Below are positions 45,354 to 56,179 of a stretch of 64,000 bases of DNA, one piece after another. Under the pieces are notes generated by a model. The model had not been told where the DNA came from and made no database searches. It was given only the letters and a program-made list of their open reading frames with translations. How positions within the stretch are numbered: the first letter of the stretch is position 1; each line of letters begins with the position of its first letter. The translations under genes were made by a program, and so were the position numbers. The stretch lies in NCBI GenBank assembly GCA_010909165.1, contig MU008166.1, forward strand, positions 1,054,001 through 1,118,000. The letters run 5' to 3'. This DNA comes from Anthoceros angustus. Taxonomy: Eukaryota; Streptophyta; Anthocerotopsida; Anthocerotales; Anthocerotaceae.

Positions 45354-46060
45354 CAAGGAGACAGTGAAGCGGTCTTCAACTCGCTGCAGAAAATGGAAGA
45401 CGGTGGCATACAGCCAGTCGGCATTACATTGCTAAGTGTACTATCAGTATGCAGTCATGCTGGCCTAGTGAACAAGGGGAGAGAGCTGTTCGACAGCATG
45501 AGCAGGGACTATGGCATCACTCCGACCATCGAGCTTTACACTTGCATGGTGGACCGCCTGAGCCGTGCAGGCAGATTGGATGAGGCACTGACTTTGGTGA
45601 CTACAATGCCTGTTCTGCCGAATGCAATTGTCTGGCACACCATGTTGAGTGCTTGCCAGAAGTGGAGCAATGTGGAGGTGGCACGCTTTTCATTCGACCA
45701 AGCAGTGGAGTTAGACGAAAACTTGGCCGCAGCATATGTGTTGATGGCCAACATCTACACTGGTGCTGAGATGTGGGAGCAGGCAGAGGACATGCAGGTC
45801 AGAGAGAAGGAACCAGAGCATGGAATCACGGACATGAACGGACTCGTGCATAGCTTTTGAGTTGGCGACTCGACAAGTGAGAATGAACCTGTCTTTCACA
45901 AAACGAAGAAAGGAAAAAGGTATCAGAGACATCTCAAATCAGTCACCAGGGCGCCGTGCGGGCCACAGCAAGACGCCGGCTGTATAACAGGCTCTAAACT
46001 TTATTTACTCCACAACTCTGATATTCTGTGACAAACCTACTATATGCACGCTCTGTGGTG
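45349..46060 (+). pseudogene. Duplicate of the PPR 3' end
   Basis: Nearly identical to 44205-44925 (offset about 1146). The open frame 45393-45860 covers the last PPR repeats and E motif and, unlike the first copy, keeps the frame into EPEHGITDMNGLVHSF, an E+ motif, then meets TGA. Beyond the TGA the frame continues with VGDSTSENEPVFH, as in intact E+ proteins. It lacks the 5' part of a PPR gene, so it is a fragment. The first copy has one extra base near 44660. Confidence 0.8.
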
Positions 46061-46189
46061 AGCCTTTCGACGTTAGGTATCCGGACCTTCTCAAATATGA
46101 CCGGTATCTCCAGGAATCTTTAAACAGATTCTGTATCTGGGTGTAGTAACAAGCATCTTTCAACAGATTCTGTAAGTTCCCGAGATCAG

Positions 46190-46215
46190 AGAGAGGGTTA
46201 GGGTCTAAATATGTT
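46190..46215 (+). promoter_or_regulatory. Telo-box-like motif upstream of the uS9 gene
   Basis: GGGTTAGGGTCTAA lies about 130 bp before the start codon. Plant ribosomal protein promoters often carry telo boxes (AAACCCTAA or its complement); here the match is eight of nine bases. No clear TATA box is seen between it and the ATG. Confidence 0.35.
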
Positions 46216-46335
46216 GTATGTACACACAGTAGATTCTCTGGATCATAAAGCCTTTGGTTTATGAATTATCTGCCCTAGACGATAGAGTCATTTGTGGGCA
46301 ACTTATAAGGTGCGCTAGCGATCTCGTCCGTAGCC

Positions 46336-46779
46336 ATGGCAGCACCACCTGCGACAGTGGAGTCAGTGCAGTGTTTCGGGCGGAAGAAAACAGCTGTGGC
46401 CGTTACCTACTGCAAGCGGGGGCGCGGGTTGATTAAGATCAATGGGTGCCCGATCGAGCTGGTGGAGCCCGAAATTTTGCGGTACAAGGCCTTTGAGCCT
46501 ATCCTATTGCTCGGGCGCCAGCGTTTTGCTGAGGTTGATATGAGGATCCGGGTGAGAGGCGGAGGGCACACCTCGCAGATTTACGCCATCCGGCAGAGCA
46601 TCGCGAAGGCCCTGGTGGCCTACTTCCAAAAGTATGTGGACGAGCAGTCCAAGCAGGAGATCAAGGACATCCTCGTCCGGTACGACAGGACTTTGCTGGT
46701 GGCTGATCCCCGGCGCTGCGAGCCTAAGAAGTTTGGAGGTCGTGGTGCCCGAGCCCGTTTCCAGAAGTCCTACCGTTAG
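46336..46779 (+). CDS. RPS16: Cytosolic 40S ribosomal protein S16 (uS9)
   Basis: An intact 147-residue frame from ATG 46336 to TAG 46777-46779, without introns. It starts [20 protein letters not shown] and contains [60 protein letters not shown] and the C-terminal [17 protein letters not shown] that reaches the P-site tRNA in the ribosome. Length and sequence match eukaryotic S16 end to end. The context ATAGCC-ATGG is a good plant start. It sits between PPR relics with no functional link. Confidence 0.97.
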   Translation: MAAPPATVESVQCFGRKKTAVAVTYCKRGRGLIKINGCPIELVEPEILRYKAFEPILLLGRQRFAEVDMRIRVRGGGHTSQIYAIRQSIAKALVAYFQKYVDEQSKQEIKDILVRYDRTLLVADPRRCEPKKFGGRGARARFQKSYR

Positions 46780-48195
46780 GCAAGTTCTCGGGGAGTTTGG
46801 AGCGCACACGGCGTCTGGACAGCAATTTTGTGAGGAGCTCCGGCCGGGTCCAGTCGTGCGGGCGCCCATCCTAGATGTCTCAATTTGTGTTGAACGAGGA
46901 GTCTCAAAGACCGTTGAACTTTGACTAATGCGAAAGTTCTGGCATCAATTTCTGTCTGAACTATTTCCGTTTTTCAGATGGTACAGAGTAGTCCGCCATA
47001 TTGTATTGGTTTTGACCCGTGGTTGCAGATGTTACGGAATAATCGCTGCTTCTTTCCTCCTAGAGGTTGTTGTTTTCTGGCTGGGCAACTTATGGCGTGC
47101 CGTCCAGCTGATTGCGACTGTTTTTAGGTGACTTATGGCTCGCCTTCCGGCTGAATGTGACTGTTTTGTGGGCTGTGCTCGTTGTGGCAATTTTTAGGTT
47201 GGGTACTGCTTTACTACATGTTTTTTGTATATCTGGTGTCGAAGACCGAAATGCGACTGACAGCTTAGGCCTATGCCTGTTGTTGAGTGCACTGAGTTAC
47301 GCAAACTACCATGTGTGTACATTCTTCGTTGTCTTACTAGTTCGGCAACCTGTGTCGGGGACTCAGGTTTTGAGTGTGCAAACCAGGATTCAAAACTGAT
47401 AGCCACCCGTCTCCTCGTGTCGGACGGCTTACTAGTATCTTGAACAGGAATGTGGTCCTTTTAGCCCTCAGTTTAATACCCACAGCACAGGGTTACGAAG
47501 ACTATTGCTGGGCTACATCTGTCAACTTGTAAATGCGTCAGTCATCCCCAACGTAAGTGCATCCTTTTCCTTGCCTAGTAGTAGGATTGGGCAATGATAA
47601 AAGGCATTCAGAGATTACTGCGATAGCTAAATTTTGCGTAATGAAAGCATGCTTTGCTCTTTCGCTGGAGTCAATTGTATGAACGGTGCTCAGTATGGTT
47701 TCGTCTGTAAGTCAAGTCCATCAGGTTTGCACAGAAAACATTGGCCTTGATGATACTTTTCGATTCATTTGGATTTGTCAGACTATGCCTTTCTTTACAG
47801 TCATGGGTTGGTTGCTGATCTCCCATGGCTCTGGCATCAGCTAGGATCTCTGACAAGTGGGATTTGAGCTTAACTACGGAGCAACTTTGGTATTTTGCTG
47901 TTCTGGGAAGAACGATTTAGTTTTGATGGTTTGAGCTGTTACTCCTGTCAACTGGGCCTAGCTTACTGCTGGTATGAAGCTACTGATAATGTGAGCTAAC
48001 TTAATGTCTTTGTCTGTGGGGTCTATACTGACCTGCAGTCCCGTGTGTGCAACTTTTGTAATAGCCAAATCGCAATATGTTGAATGGAGGACGTGCCAAA
48101 GTAACCAGCAATGGATGGGTTAATTTTTCTTTGATACCCAGTGCTTTAGTTGCCTTGACACATTAAGACACTTAGTTAAGGCGGCATGGGTGTTC
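46780..48195. other. 3' UTR of RPS16 and intergenic DNA
   Basis: The first few hundred bases are likely 3' UTR. No further gene is supported; T-rich stretches and short frames only. GGCTGGGCAACTTATGGC... and GGTGACTTATGGCTCGCC (about 47080-47150) form a small imperfect duplication. Confidence 0.35.
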
Positions 48196-48199
48196 AGGT

Positions 48200-48410
48200 G
48201 GAATACCAGGCTTCCAAGGAGCAGTGAAGTTAGACAAGGAAGATGCGGCAGCATATGTGTTGATGTCCAATATCTACACTAATTCCCAGATGCGCGAACA
48301 GGCACACGAGATGCAGGATCGAAGAGCAAAACAATTAAGGCGTGGAAACAGCCAGGTCAGAGCTGGTGGACAGACATTATCCCAGGATGCAGGGGCCTAT
48401 TTTCCTTAAA
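48200..48410 (+). pseudogene. PPR E-motif fragment
   Basis: The frame around 48215-48330 reads KLDKEDAAAYVLMSNIYTNS and QMREQAHEMQDRRAK, the E-type end of a PLS PPR protein. It is similar to, but distinct from, the copies at 44.6 kb and 45.7 kb. Nothing of the PPR repeats lies upstream. It is a relic or retained exon. Confidence 0.65.
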
Positions 48411-48521
48411 TAACCGCTCTTTTTCAATAATCAATTACAGAAAATCGCCTTGGCCTGCTTTCTGCTTGACATTTAGCAGCATCGATTCATCGACTAGGCT
48501 ACAGACCCATGTCGACTGGCA

Positions 48522-48690
48522 AGGGCATCTTTGCCCGCTTTGGAAGTTTCACGCATCAGGACGCTGAGCAAACTTGAGGGCTGAAGTATAGCATCATAAT
48601 CTGGGGCAAGGCATTTTTGCTCGGTTCGGAAGTTTCACACATCGGGGCGTTGAGCAAACTTGAGGGATGAAGCATAACTCCACATCGGCT
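48522..48690 (+). repeat. Tandem duplication with 84-bp unit
   Basis: Copies 48522-48605 and 48606-48690 share GGAAGTTTCAC(G/A)CATC, TTGAGCAAACTTGAGGG and TGAAG(T/C)ATA blocks. No coding sense. Confidence 0.7.
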
Positions 48691-48949
48691 TGCTCGCAAA
48701 AATTTGGGCAGTTTCCATGATCAGAGGGTCAAAGAATTTTCCAAAGAGGAAAATCAGCTCCAAAACACAAAGTTCACAGCTTATATATGTGATAAAATCT
48801 ACCTGCCCTACCGGCCTTCCGCCTGCACCCGGTCCTATCGCCGCCTGTGCCCAGGTGCCGGCCCTGATGACTTGCGAACCGTCTGGCCATCGGCTGCACA
48901 CGGTCTGCATTGTCTGCATTATTGGCTGCATTGCTCTAGTTACTTGCAA

Positions 48950-49980
48950 GATATAAACTTTGTATAACTAGGATAACAAGTTCCATAATATTTTTTTAGT
49001 AACTAGGATAACATAATATTCCACAAACTTTCTAGTAACTAGGATGGCATGTTTCACTACCCTAGCAATTGAAATAGACATGTTCCATTCACCTATAATT
49101 AAGATAAATTATTTTATATCCCTGACAATTAGGATGTCATGTTTTACAAACTCTTCCAGCGTAAAGTCGCGGCCTCGTCTGGGGCCTCGACACGCTACCT
49201 CGGTTTTTTTGGGGGCCTAGAGGATAGATTTCTAGAGAGAGAATTGACCATTTGGTCATTTTATTTACTCAATATAGTAAAATCCATTACAACAGAGTAA
49301 AAAACATGGCATGTCAGGTGAAATGCATCCACCATAGCTGTTGAAACCATGGCAGCAGGTGGAAAAAAATTAACTCCAAGCGAATACCAGGTACATCTAG
49401 ATGAAAGCTCATCCTAGAATCCCACCAAATCGCTAAATCTGGCAGTAAAACATATTCAGTTAAACACCATTCATGCGGATCCAGGATATACAAAAAATCA
49501 ACAAAGAAACCTTTTCTTTGTTGAGTTTCCTGTATATCCAGAATAGCATGAAAGACAAATTAAAACAATATAGAGTAAATACCCGGATAGATTGATCCCC
49601 GTTACTGCCACAATGAGACCTACATAAAAATGTAAATTAAGTGAGTAATAGCAAAACAAAAATATAAAGCAATAACCAAAGTTACTTCAGAAATCATACT
49701 GGCCTTATTTCGGAAAATTCACTGTACAATTGTACAAGTTAAAAATGTAATTTTCACGTCCAGATGGTTTTATAGGCACAACTTGCCCAACATTATCATA
49801 GCTCGCTAGAACTTGCTGAAGTTCAGGACTTCGAAAAAATTCATCATTTTCCTGTAAAACAACCTGCCCAATCACAAACATTAATTTTCACTCGTACAAT
49901 TAATTAAGGGAGTGTAACAACACTTACAGTTCCTGAGGGATTTTCATGATTGGATCTGGGCATTTCTCGAGGCCCAGGAT
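48950..49980. other. AT-rich spacer with short diverged repeats
   Basis: TAACTAGGATAACA-type phrases recur at about 48965, 48999, 49034 and, diverged, to 49140. The rest is AT-rich and is presumably downstream of the minus-strand recombinase gene. No other gene supported. Confidence 0.4.
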
Positions 49981-49984
49981 CATT

Positions 49985-52598
49985 CTAGATCTGATGTCTC
50001 TCCCACTGCATTCTCCGCCTCTCTTGCTCCTCCTTCTCCTGCTGTTTCAGTTTTTCTTGCTGTTGTTGTCTTCCTTCCGTATTTCTTCGCCTTTGAATTT
50101 CAAGAGCTTTCTCCCTCTGCTTTGATACTCGGAATTCGACGGCTTTCCGCCTCTGCCTCTCAATTAATGCCGACTCTCGCTCCACTTTCTGTCTATCAAA
50201 TTCCAAGTCCCGTTCTCGGGAGATATCAGCCAAACGCTGCTCAAAACTGCTGGAATTCCCAGTCCCATTCTGCAGAAACACGTCCACAGGTAATATGGCC
50301 AAATTCCGATCTTGTTGCACTTCACGCGCTTTATCATTTGCAGACAATGAGCGCAACTTTCGAGACCACTCCATCAATGTTGAAGTGCGGAGCAGTGTTG
50401 CTCAAACTAAAGTGAGATTGCATCTTTGGTAGACAAATTTGACATCTGCCAAAAGCACTCCAAATGAATAAACAGTAACAAATGAATGAACAGTCACAAA
50501 CTCTACAGTCAGGAACTTTACCCTGCCATCATTTTCAATTTGAATAGTCCCAGTCATTGGTCTGCTGTTATCGATTTGCCTTTCTGAGCAATGCTTTCAA
50601 CCACTGCATTGTTTACCTGTCAAAGCATAAGGAGTTAAACCACATTATAAAAGAAACGCTGCGACAAGCAAGGAGTACCAACTTTGTGCCAGGGGCCAAA
50701 TACAACTTTCAACAATATCTGAGATGCTGCTGACATTGATTTGCAATCCATTTTCATGATGAACTACGGTGTGGAAGACCATAACGAGAATGAAGCGGTC
50801 GAACACACTAAAGCATAAAGAGATTACGCAAACCACAATTCGCAAATTCACAAATTACTTACAGTTTGATCGCCTTGAGCAAGGAAATTCACATGAGCCT
50901 ACGATTACAATATGTCAAAACATTTTCAGGACAGAGCTTATCCTCAAACCCAAACACACTTACATCTTCAGGCTGGCTCGCAAATACAACTTCCGGAGTC
51001 ACAGTAACAACAGTTGATGGGAGCACACCATGCAAATCATCTTGCATACGGTTGAGTTCCTCAGTCAGCAACTCTTTGTAAGATCTTCGTTCTCCAGGCA
51101 CCAGAACCCTTGCTGCTGCTGCCTGCTTCGCTTGCCCTGAACTATCATACCTGCGGAATCCACAAGATATCAGAAAAGGAACACTACCATCAGAAACAAG
51201 GACACAACCAAGAGAATAAGCTACCACACCATGCCTTGAAAACCCGGCATTTGTTTTGTGCCCGGTAACATACGCGATCGGGCACCGAGCCATTGTTAGC
51301 GTGTAATCATGTCACACGACAACTCTTGTTGGTGTAGTAGCCTTCAAGACCAGCGACACGCCATTGTCTTCATGTCGAGAAAGCATCCCTTTCGGAACAC
51401 GCAATTTTGCATACCATGCCTGGTGAAACAGTTTCGAATTAGTGCATAATAGAAAAGAATGACTTACAGATGAATGGACAGAACAATGAATGGAAAAGGA
51501 TGGAAAGAACAAAAGATTAAACTTACATTTGATCTCGGATTGTCAATTGGCGAGTTGAACAAAAACCCTTGGATACCCTTATTTCCGTCATTCGTCCACT
51601 TTGAAAGTGATCAATATACCACGAAGGTTTGGATCACATCCAACTCATAATTCTTGAGCTTTGGCCAAAATGCTATGGTAGTTTCGCATATCAACCTTAT
51701 AGTTTTTTGACATTCGTTCCTCATATCTGCAAACAGTTTAGAAATCACCCAATACCCAAAAAGTTCATTGACTGTACAAGACACAAAAAGGAACTTACTG
51801 GACAAAATTCCCGCGAGAATCTGATCCAAAGGTGAAATCCATAATCGGAGGTTGTGTGCTCTCTCCACCACGAACCCAAACCGATTCATACAAAAGTATG
51901 CACTGCACGGAAGGAACTCAAGGTCAAACAACAATTTCCTTCAACTGAATTCAAAAGAAAGAGCGAGTATACCTCTTTTGGCGCCACGACCAAACGAACG
52001 ATGGTCCCTGGGCAAGGATCCTCTGCTCATCATCATCAGAAATGACCTTTACCTCCTTACGGCAAGAAACAATGCCAAGGTCCTTGCCGATCTTCATCGA
52101 GGCCACCAGGCGACTGTGCCCCATGAAATATACCATGGAACATATTTATGATAGGGACATCAGAACCCAAACGGCTTTGGTCAAGAACACACTTTCTTAT
52201 CAGGATCCGATTAAACCCTCGGAAGAAGGACATCAACCTGAAAAATAGAGAAGGGTAAGATACCAAAGATTCAAAAAAACCGACATACTCAATGAAAAAA
52301 ACACACTTACGTTTCTGGGGAGAACCTGAGGTTGTTCTTCAGATTTCGCACTTGATGGAAGAAAGGTATCAGATTCAAGTTCAGATCTTTATGGGGGATA
52401 TCCTCTACTACTCTATCCCAACCTCTAACACCACTTACTTTCATAAAAGCTCTCAATCTACTTCGACACCAATTGTTTTGACGCTTTGACTTATCCTCAC
52501 CCCCACTCAGAGCATCAAAAACAGCACCATCAGGAACAGAAGGATCAAACCCTTGCTCTCTGAAATTAACTTCATCCTCAATCTCTTCAGCGCTGTCA
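49985..52598 (-). pseudogene. Crypton/DUF3504-like tyrosine recombinase gene, multi-exon, 5' truncated by an LTR
   Basis: Minus-strand exons, in order: 52598-52311 (NWCRSRLRAFMKVSGVRGW, DLNLNLIPFFHQVRNLKNN), GTAAGT donor; 52237-51973 (TLMSFFRGFNRILIRK); about 51935-51795 (VRGGES with DFTFGSDSRGNFVQ); about 51728-51530 (YEERMSKNYKVD; FLFNSPIDNPRSN); about 51420-51230 (AWYAKLRVPKGML; YVTGHKTNAGFS); about 51152-50950 (RYDSSGQAKQAAAARVL); and a coiled-coil exon 50377-49985 rich in Glu, Gln and Arg. The order, a core-binding region with SF.R...R.L, then RGGE (catalytic Arg), then TGHK and Tyr in SRYD, is that of KIAA1958/Crypton-type tyrosine recombinases. Joins were checked at three introns. Frame breaks in exon 2 and near 51310 (TGA), and no visible second catalytic Arg, suggest a dead or mis-assembled copy. 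Upstream sequence is replaced by the gypsy LTR. Confidence 0.6.
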
Positions 52599-53153
52599 TG
52601 CCGTGTGATACTAATCTCTGCACTTGGGTTTAGTGTTTGATTAGCATTAATTAATCTAATTACTTATCTTTAAGTAAGTAATTAGTGTTAATTAATCTAA
52701 AGTGCTTATGTTAATTAAGCGTTGATTAGTGTTAATTAATCTAATGTGCTTATGTTAATTAAGCATTGATTAGTGTTAATTAAACATGGTTAGCAATAGC
52801 TAAGTGGATAAGCTCAAGTAATATGCTTTGGCATATTCCTTGCATATTATAGTGTATTCTTAGGATACAATAGCTAAGTGGATAAGCTCAAGTAATATGC
52901 TTTGGCATATTCCTTGCATATAGTGTATTCTTAGGATATTTACGGCATCTTTGATGCCGATAGGATATCTTAGGAATATGCCGATGCGTCTAGTATATAG
53001 ACCCTTCCATTGAGACAAGCTCGGATCATAGCTTGTCCTCTAGATATCTAATCTGGGCGTTGTGAGGAGGCCAAAGCTATGACTCAGGAGCGATGTGTGA
53101 GGAATTTGCGTGTTGTTCTCGTGGGAGGTGTGTTTGTGCACGATTCCTCCTCC
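52599..53153 (+). repeat. 5' LTR of the gypsy element
   Basis: Starts TGCCGTGTGATACTAATC and matches 60213-60776 almost throughout, ending near CACGAT...CTCCTCC. It contains internal tandem repeats: GTTAATTAATCTAA/GCTTATGTTAATTAAG units (52640-52790) and a 75-bp duplication with GCTAAGTGGATAAGCTCAAG (52798-52940). A TATA-like GTCTAGTATATAGACCC lies at about 52988. The exact 3' edge and primer-binding site are unclear. Confidence 0.8.
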
Positions 53154-53229
53154 TGTTGTTACAAGCTATGATCTCGACATGCCGCTAGGTGATGCTAAGC
53201 GATGCTAGGCGGGTGACAAGGCGTGCTAA

Positions 53230-55500
53230 GCGATGCTAGGCGATGCTGGTGGCCAGGCTGAGGCGGCTGAGGCCAAGTCAAGGAGAGGGCGAAGCCCAAG
53301 TCAAGGCGAGGAGAGGAGAAGGCGAAGCCCAAGGCCAAGGAGGAAGAGGCCTCCAAGGCCAAGGAGGCGGCCTAAGGCCAACCAAGGCCAAGGAGAAACA
53401 AGAGTATTTTACTCTTGGGCCCAGTCAAGGGATAAGGGAAGCGGATGAACATGGGTATGTCATGAGTCCATTTGATTTCACTTTCTGTCCAAAAGTCCTG
53501 GTTGCGGCACCCCATCCAGGTCTTGATCCACGGTGCTTAACTCTGGAGTTCTATGCCTTTGCTATCCAACTCACCCAGCTCACATTTTACATAGTGACTG
53601 CGAGTATTATATGCATTTTAACATGCATAGATACTTAGAGGTTTCACTAATCACGATCTAAGATAGCGGGGTGTGTTAACCTTGATTAAGGGTTTGATCT
53701 AGCCACTAACCGCCTGGAGTGCATGCTGGACACACTCGATCCGGACGGAGCTACCAACCAACAAGTCCATCGAGGCGAATTGAAGTCCCGACCAAGAGGA
53801 GAAGTGCGAACACCTCGATTTTGGTACACCAGAAGGGCGGAGGAACCCAGGCACAATCAACAATCTTTGAAGGATCGTGGTGGCACACACAAGACACGTT
53901 AGTCTTGCCGGGACAACTCGGTAGGCGGCGAGGAGGACTTGTCTCTTGGAGTCGTCAAGATGGGAGGAGACAAGGATCGAATGGAGTTGTTCACAGACGG
54001 CACCTTGCCAGGAGGACTTCATCGAGAAATGCAGTGCGGTGTGTGCGGAGATGGAATTGAAGACCGGATACAGCGATACGGCTTCATCCAAATGCCAAGT
54101 ACTTGGGGATGAAGCATTGGCGTGCTCGCGAGCACAAGGCGAGGCTTGGCCGGAGGACCGGTGAGTAGCAGTTCAAGCTCGAAGGAACCGGTCGACAGCG
54201 GAGTGGGCACGATCCCATCGAAGAGATGTTTGACATCTTCTGGAGTTTCCTGCAAGCACGGATGAGAAGATCTCGGTGACACACTTCAAGATGAAGTCAG
54301 TGAGGCTGAAGATGGCTTATCAAGAATCGACCGGTTAGTACGTGACACAAGATCATGAGTGAATCGGGCTGCAGAAGTACTTGCAGGCATTGCCATATGC
54401 ACTGCGCATGAAGGTGCAACAAGCGGTGCACAGCACGAAGGGGCAACACTACACCCTCAAGGAAGTGTACGAGATGGCTGACAAGATAGGGCCCGCTGAC
54501 ACTTTCTCTCGTGCTGTTGCAAGTGATTACTCCAGCACAAGTAGGAGTGGTGGACGACATGGCCAAGCGGAGGTCAGTGGAGGAGCTCGGCGAGACAAGC
54601 CGCCCCACAGCCCAAGTGGCGAGCCTGCGTGAGGTCGAGGGGCGGACCATTCCCTCATGAGTGCGAGCATGCATTCGGAGGAGTCAAGGGTGAGGAGCCA
54701 TGCCCTAGGTGTGGGAGTGCAGGCACAATGAAGCGGCATGTTGGGAGAAGCATCCAATTGCGGCCTACGGGTTATCGAGCAGCAACCCGGCCAATGCATC
54801 TGCGTCAACCTCATCCACAAAATCGAAGAGCAAAGGCGCCGTGGAGGAGGCCGTGAGTCCCGTGGACAAAAGAAAGCGGGAAGCATCAAAGAAGGCGATG
54901 GACAGCTCGTGGCACGCCTTGCAAAGCTGGAGAAGTTGGTGCGAAGGCGAAGATCAAGGAGAGCGGCTTCATCATCGGAGGGCGAAGAAGATGAGCACAA
55001 GCTTGGATACATGGCGGCGTGACCGGATCCAAGGGCAGGGAAGAAACCTCCAGCGACTACGAGAAGATAGCTCGGAGGAAGAAGAGGATGTCTTGACACC
55101 GGTCGGAAGACACGGAAGGAAGCTTGGGGATCCTCTTCCGAACCTATGCCAAGATGCCAAAGTCGTTTGAGCCATTGCCAGCAGAGCTGTGGGAGCAACA
55201 TCAAAGTCCAGTGGGCGATGTGGAGAAACCCATGCAGTTGGCGGAGGATGGCACAAAAGCTTGGAGATGCCATGTTTGACCTACAAGACATGGGGTTGAG
55301 CGTGAAGGAAGTCGGGGTTTGACTCGGCGGATGTTGACAACCCTTGAAGACGAAGCAAGTGTCGACAATGTGCCACAACGGTGGCAATGATGTCATTGAC
55401 CTCGAGCCAAGCATCTCGTGGAAGCGGAATCTTTGCAGTGGGAGTGGCTTTGGTCAACAATCGGAGAGGCACATTGAAATCAATGGATTCGCACCAAGGA
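53230..55500 (+). pseudogene. Gypsy gag region with CCHC zinc knuckles, frameshifted
   Basis: After a Lys/Arg/Glu-rich low-complexity start (GCCAAGGAGG repeats, 53260-53400), frames read through a retrotransposon gag-like segment (ALPYALRMKVQQAVHSTKGQ, KEVYEMADKIGPADTFSRAV, about 54385-54540). The nucleocapsid follows (54630-54760) with knuckles CVRxRGxxxHEC (damaged) and CPRCGxxGxNEAACW. In the second copy (62549-62700) both knuckles are intact as C-x2-C-x4-H-x4-C. Numerous small indels break the frame. Confidence 0.7.
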
Positions 55501-56110
55501 GGTGTTGATTGACGAACACGGTAGGTGATCGTTGGAAGAAGAGTGAAGGAAGGCGTTGGGTCTCCACCAAGAAAGGTTGAAGGAAACCAAGTGGAAGATC
55601 CCCGCGGGGACCACGGAGCATGTGTTGGGGTGACAAGGTACAAGGTGAAGGTTTCATTCAAACCAAGAATGAGACTTCACCTTTGTCGAGGTACAGCTTG
55701 GTCAGATGCGACACTTTTGATGTCTTCTTTGGGACGCTTTGTACAAACACAGGTCATGGTGGATTGTGGAGAGGCAGTCTACTATCGACCAGTGGAGAAG
55801 GAAAACCGATGAACGGATTGCCGCATCCCTCTGCTGCATGGCAAGGATCATGAGAACCTCATTGCCAGCGTCTACCAGTGTTTGGCGTGGTGAAGGACCA
55901 TACGTGCTTGAACCTCTTGGCGTGTGTCTAACAACCGCCGGACCGATGGAGGATTTCGAGCGAGGAAGACAAGCTAGGGTTGCAACCACCCTCGGAGGAG
56001 GTTCTTCAAGTCACCCGACGGAGTGGTGATGCGGCAATGAGCCGTGCAAAAGGCTGTGGAGGATGGTGCAAGAGGACCGTGCCCTATGAGCCGGAGAACT
56101 GTAAGTTCTT
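55500..56110 (+). pseudogene. Probable gypsy protease region
   Basis: A segment reading HIEINGFAPRR followed by VLID and VGRRVKEALGLHQERLKETK has the place and look of a retropepsin (LID replacing the usual LDTG/LDSG), between gag and the methyltransferase. Catalytic Gly is not clearly preserved because indels fall exactly there in both copies. The call rests largely on position. Confidence 0.35.
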
Positions 56111-56179
56111 GCCTAGGGTTGAGCCTGTTTGTGACCTAAACACCAGGTCATCACATGGCGACCTCGGGAAGGCGGCATA

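Noticed and set aside
46928-47399. Hydrophobic frames after the RPS16 gene
   Set aside because: They lie in the probable 3' UTR and show small duplications, T-rich codons and no start context.
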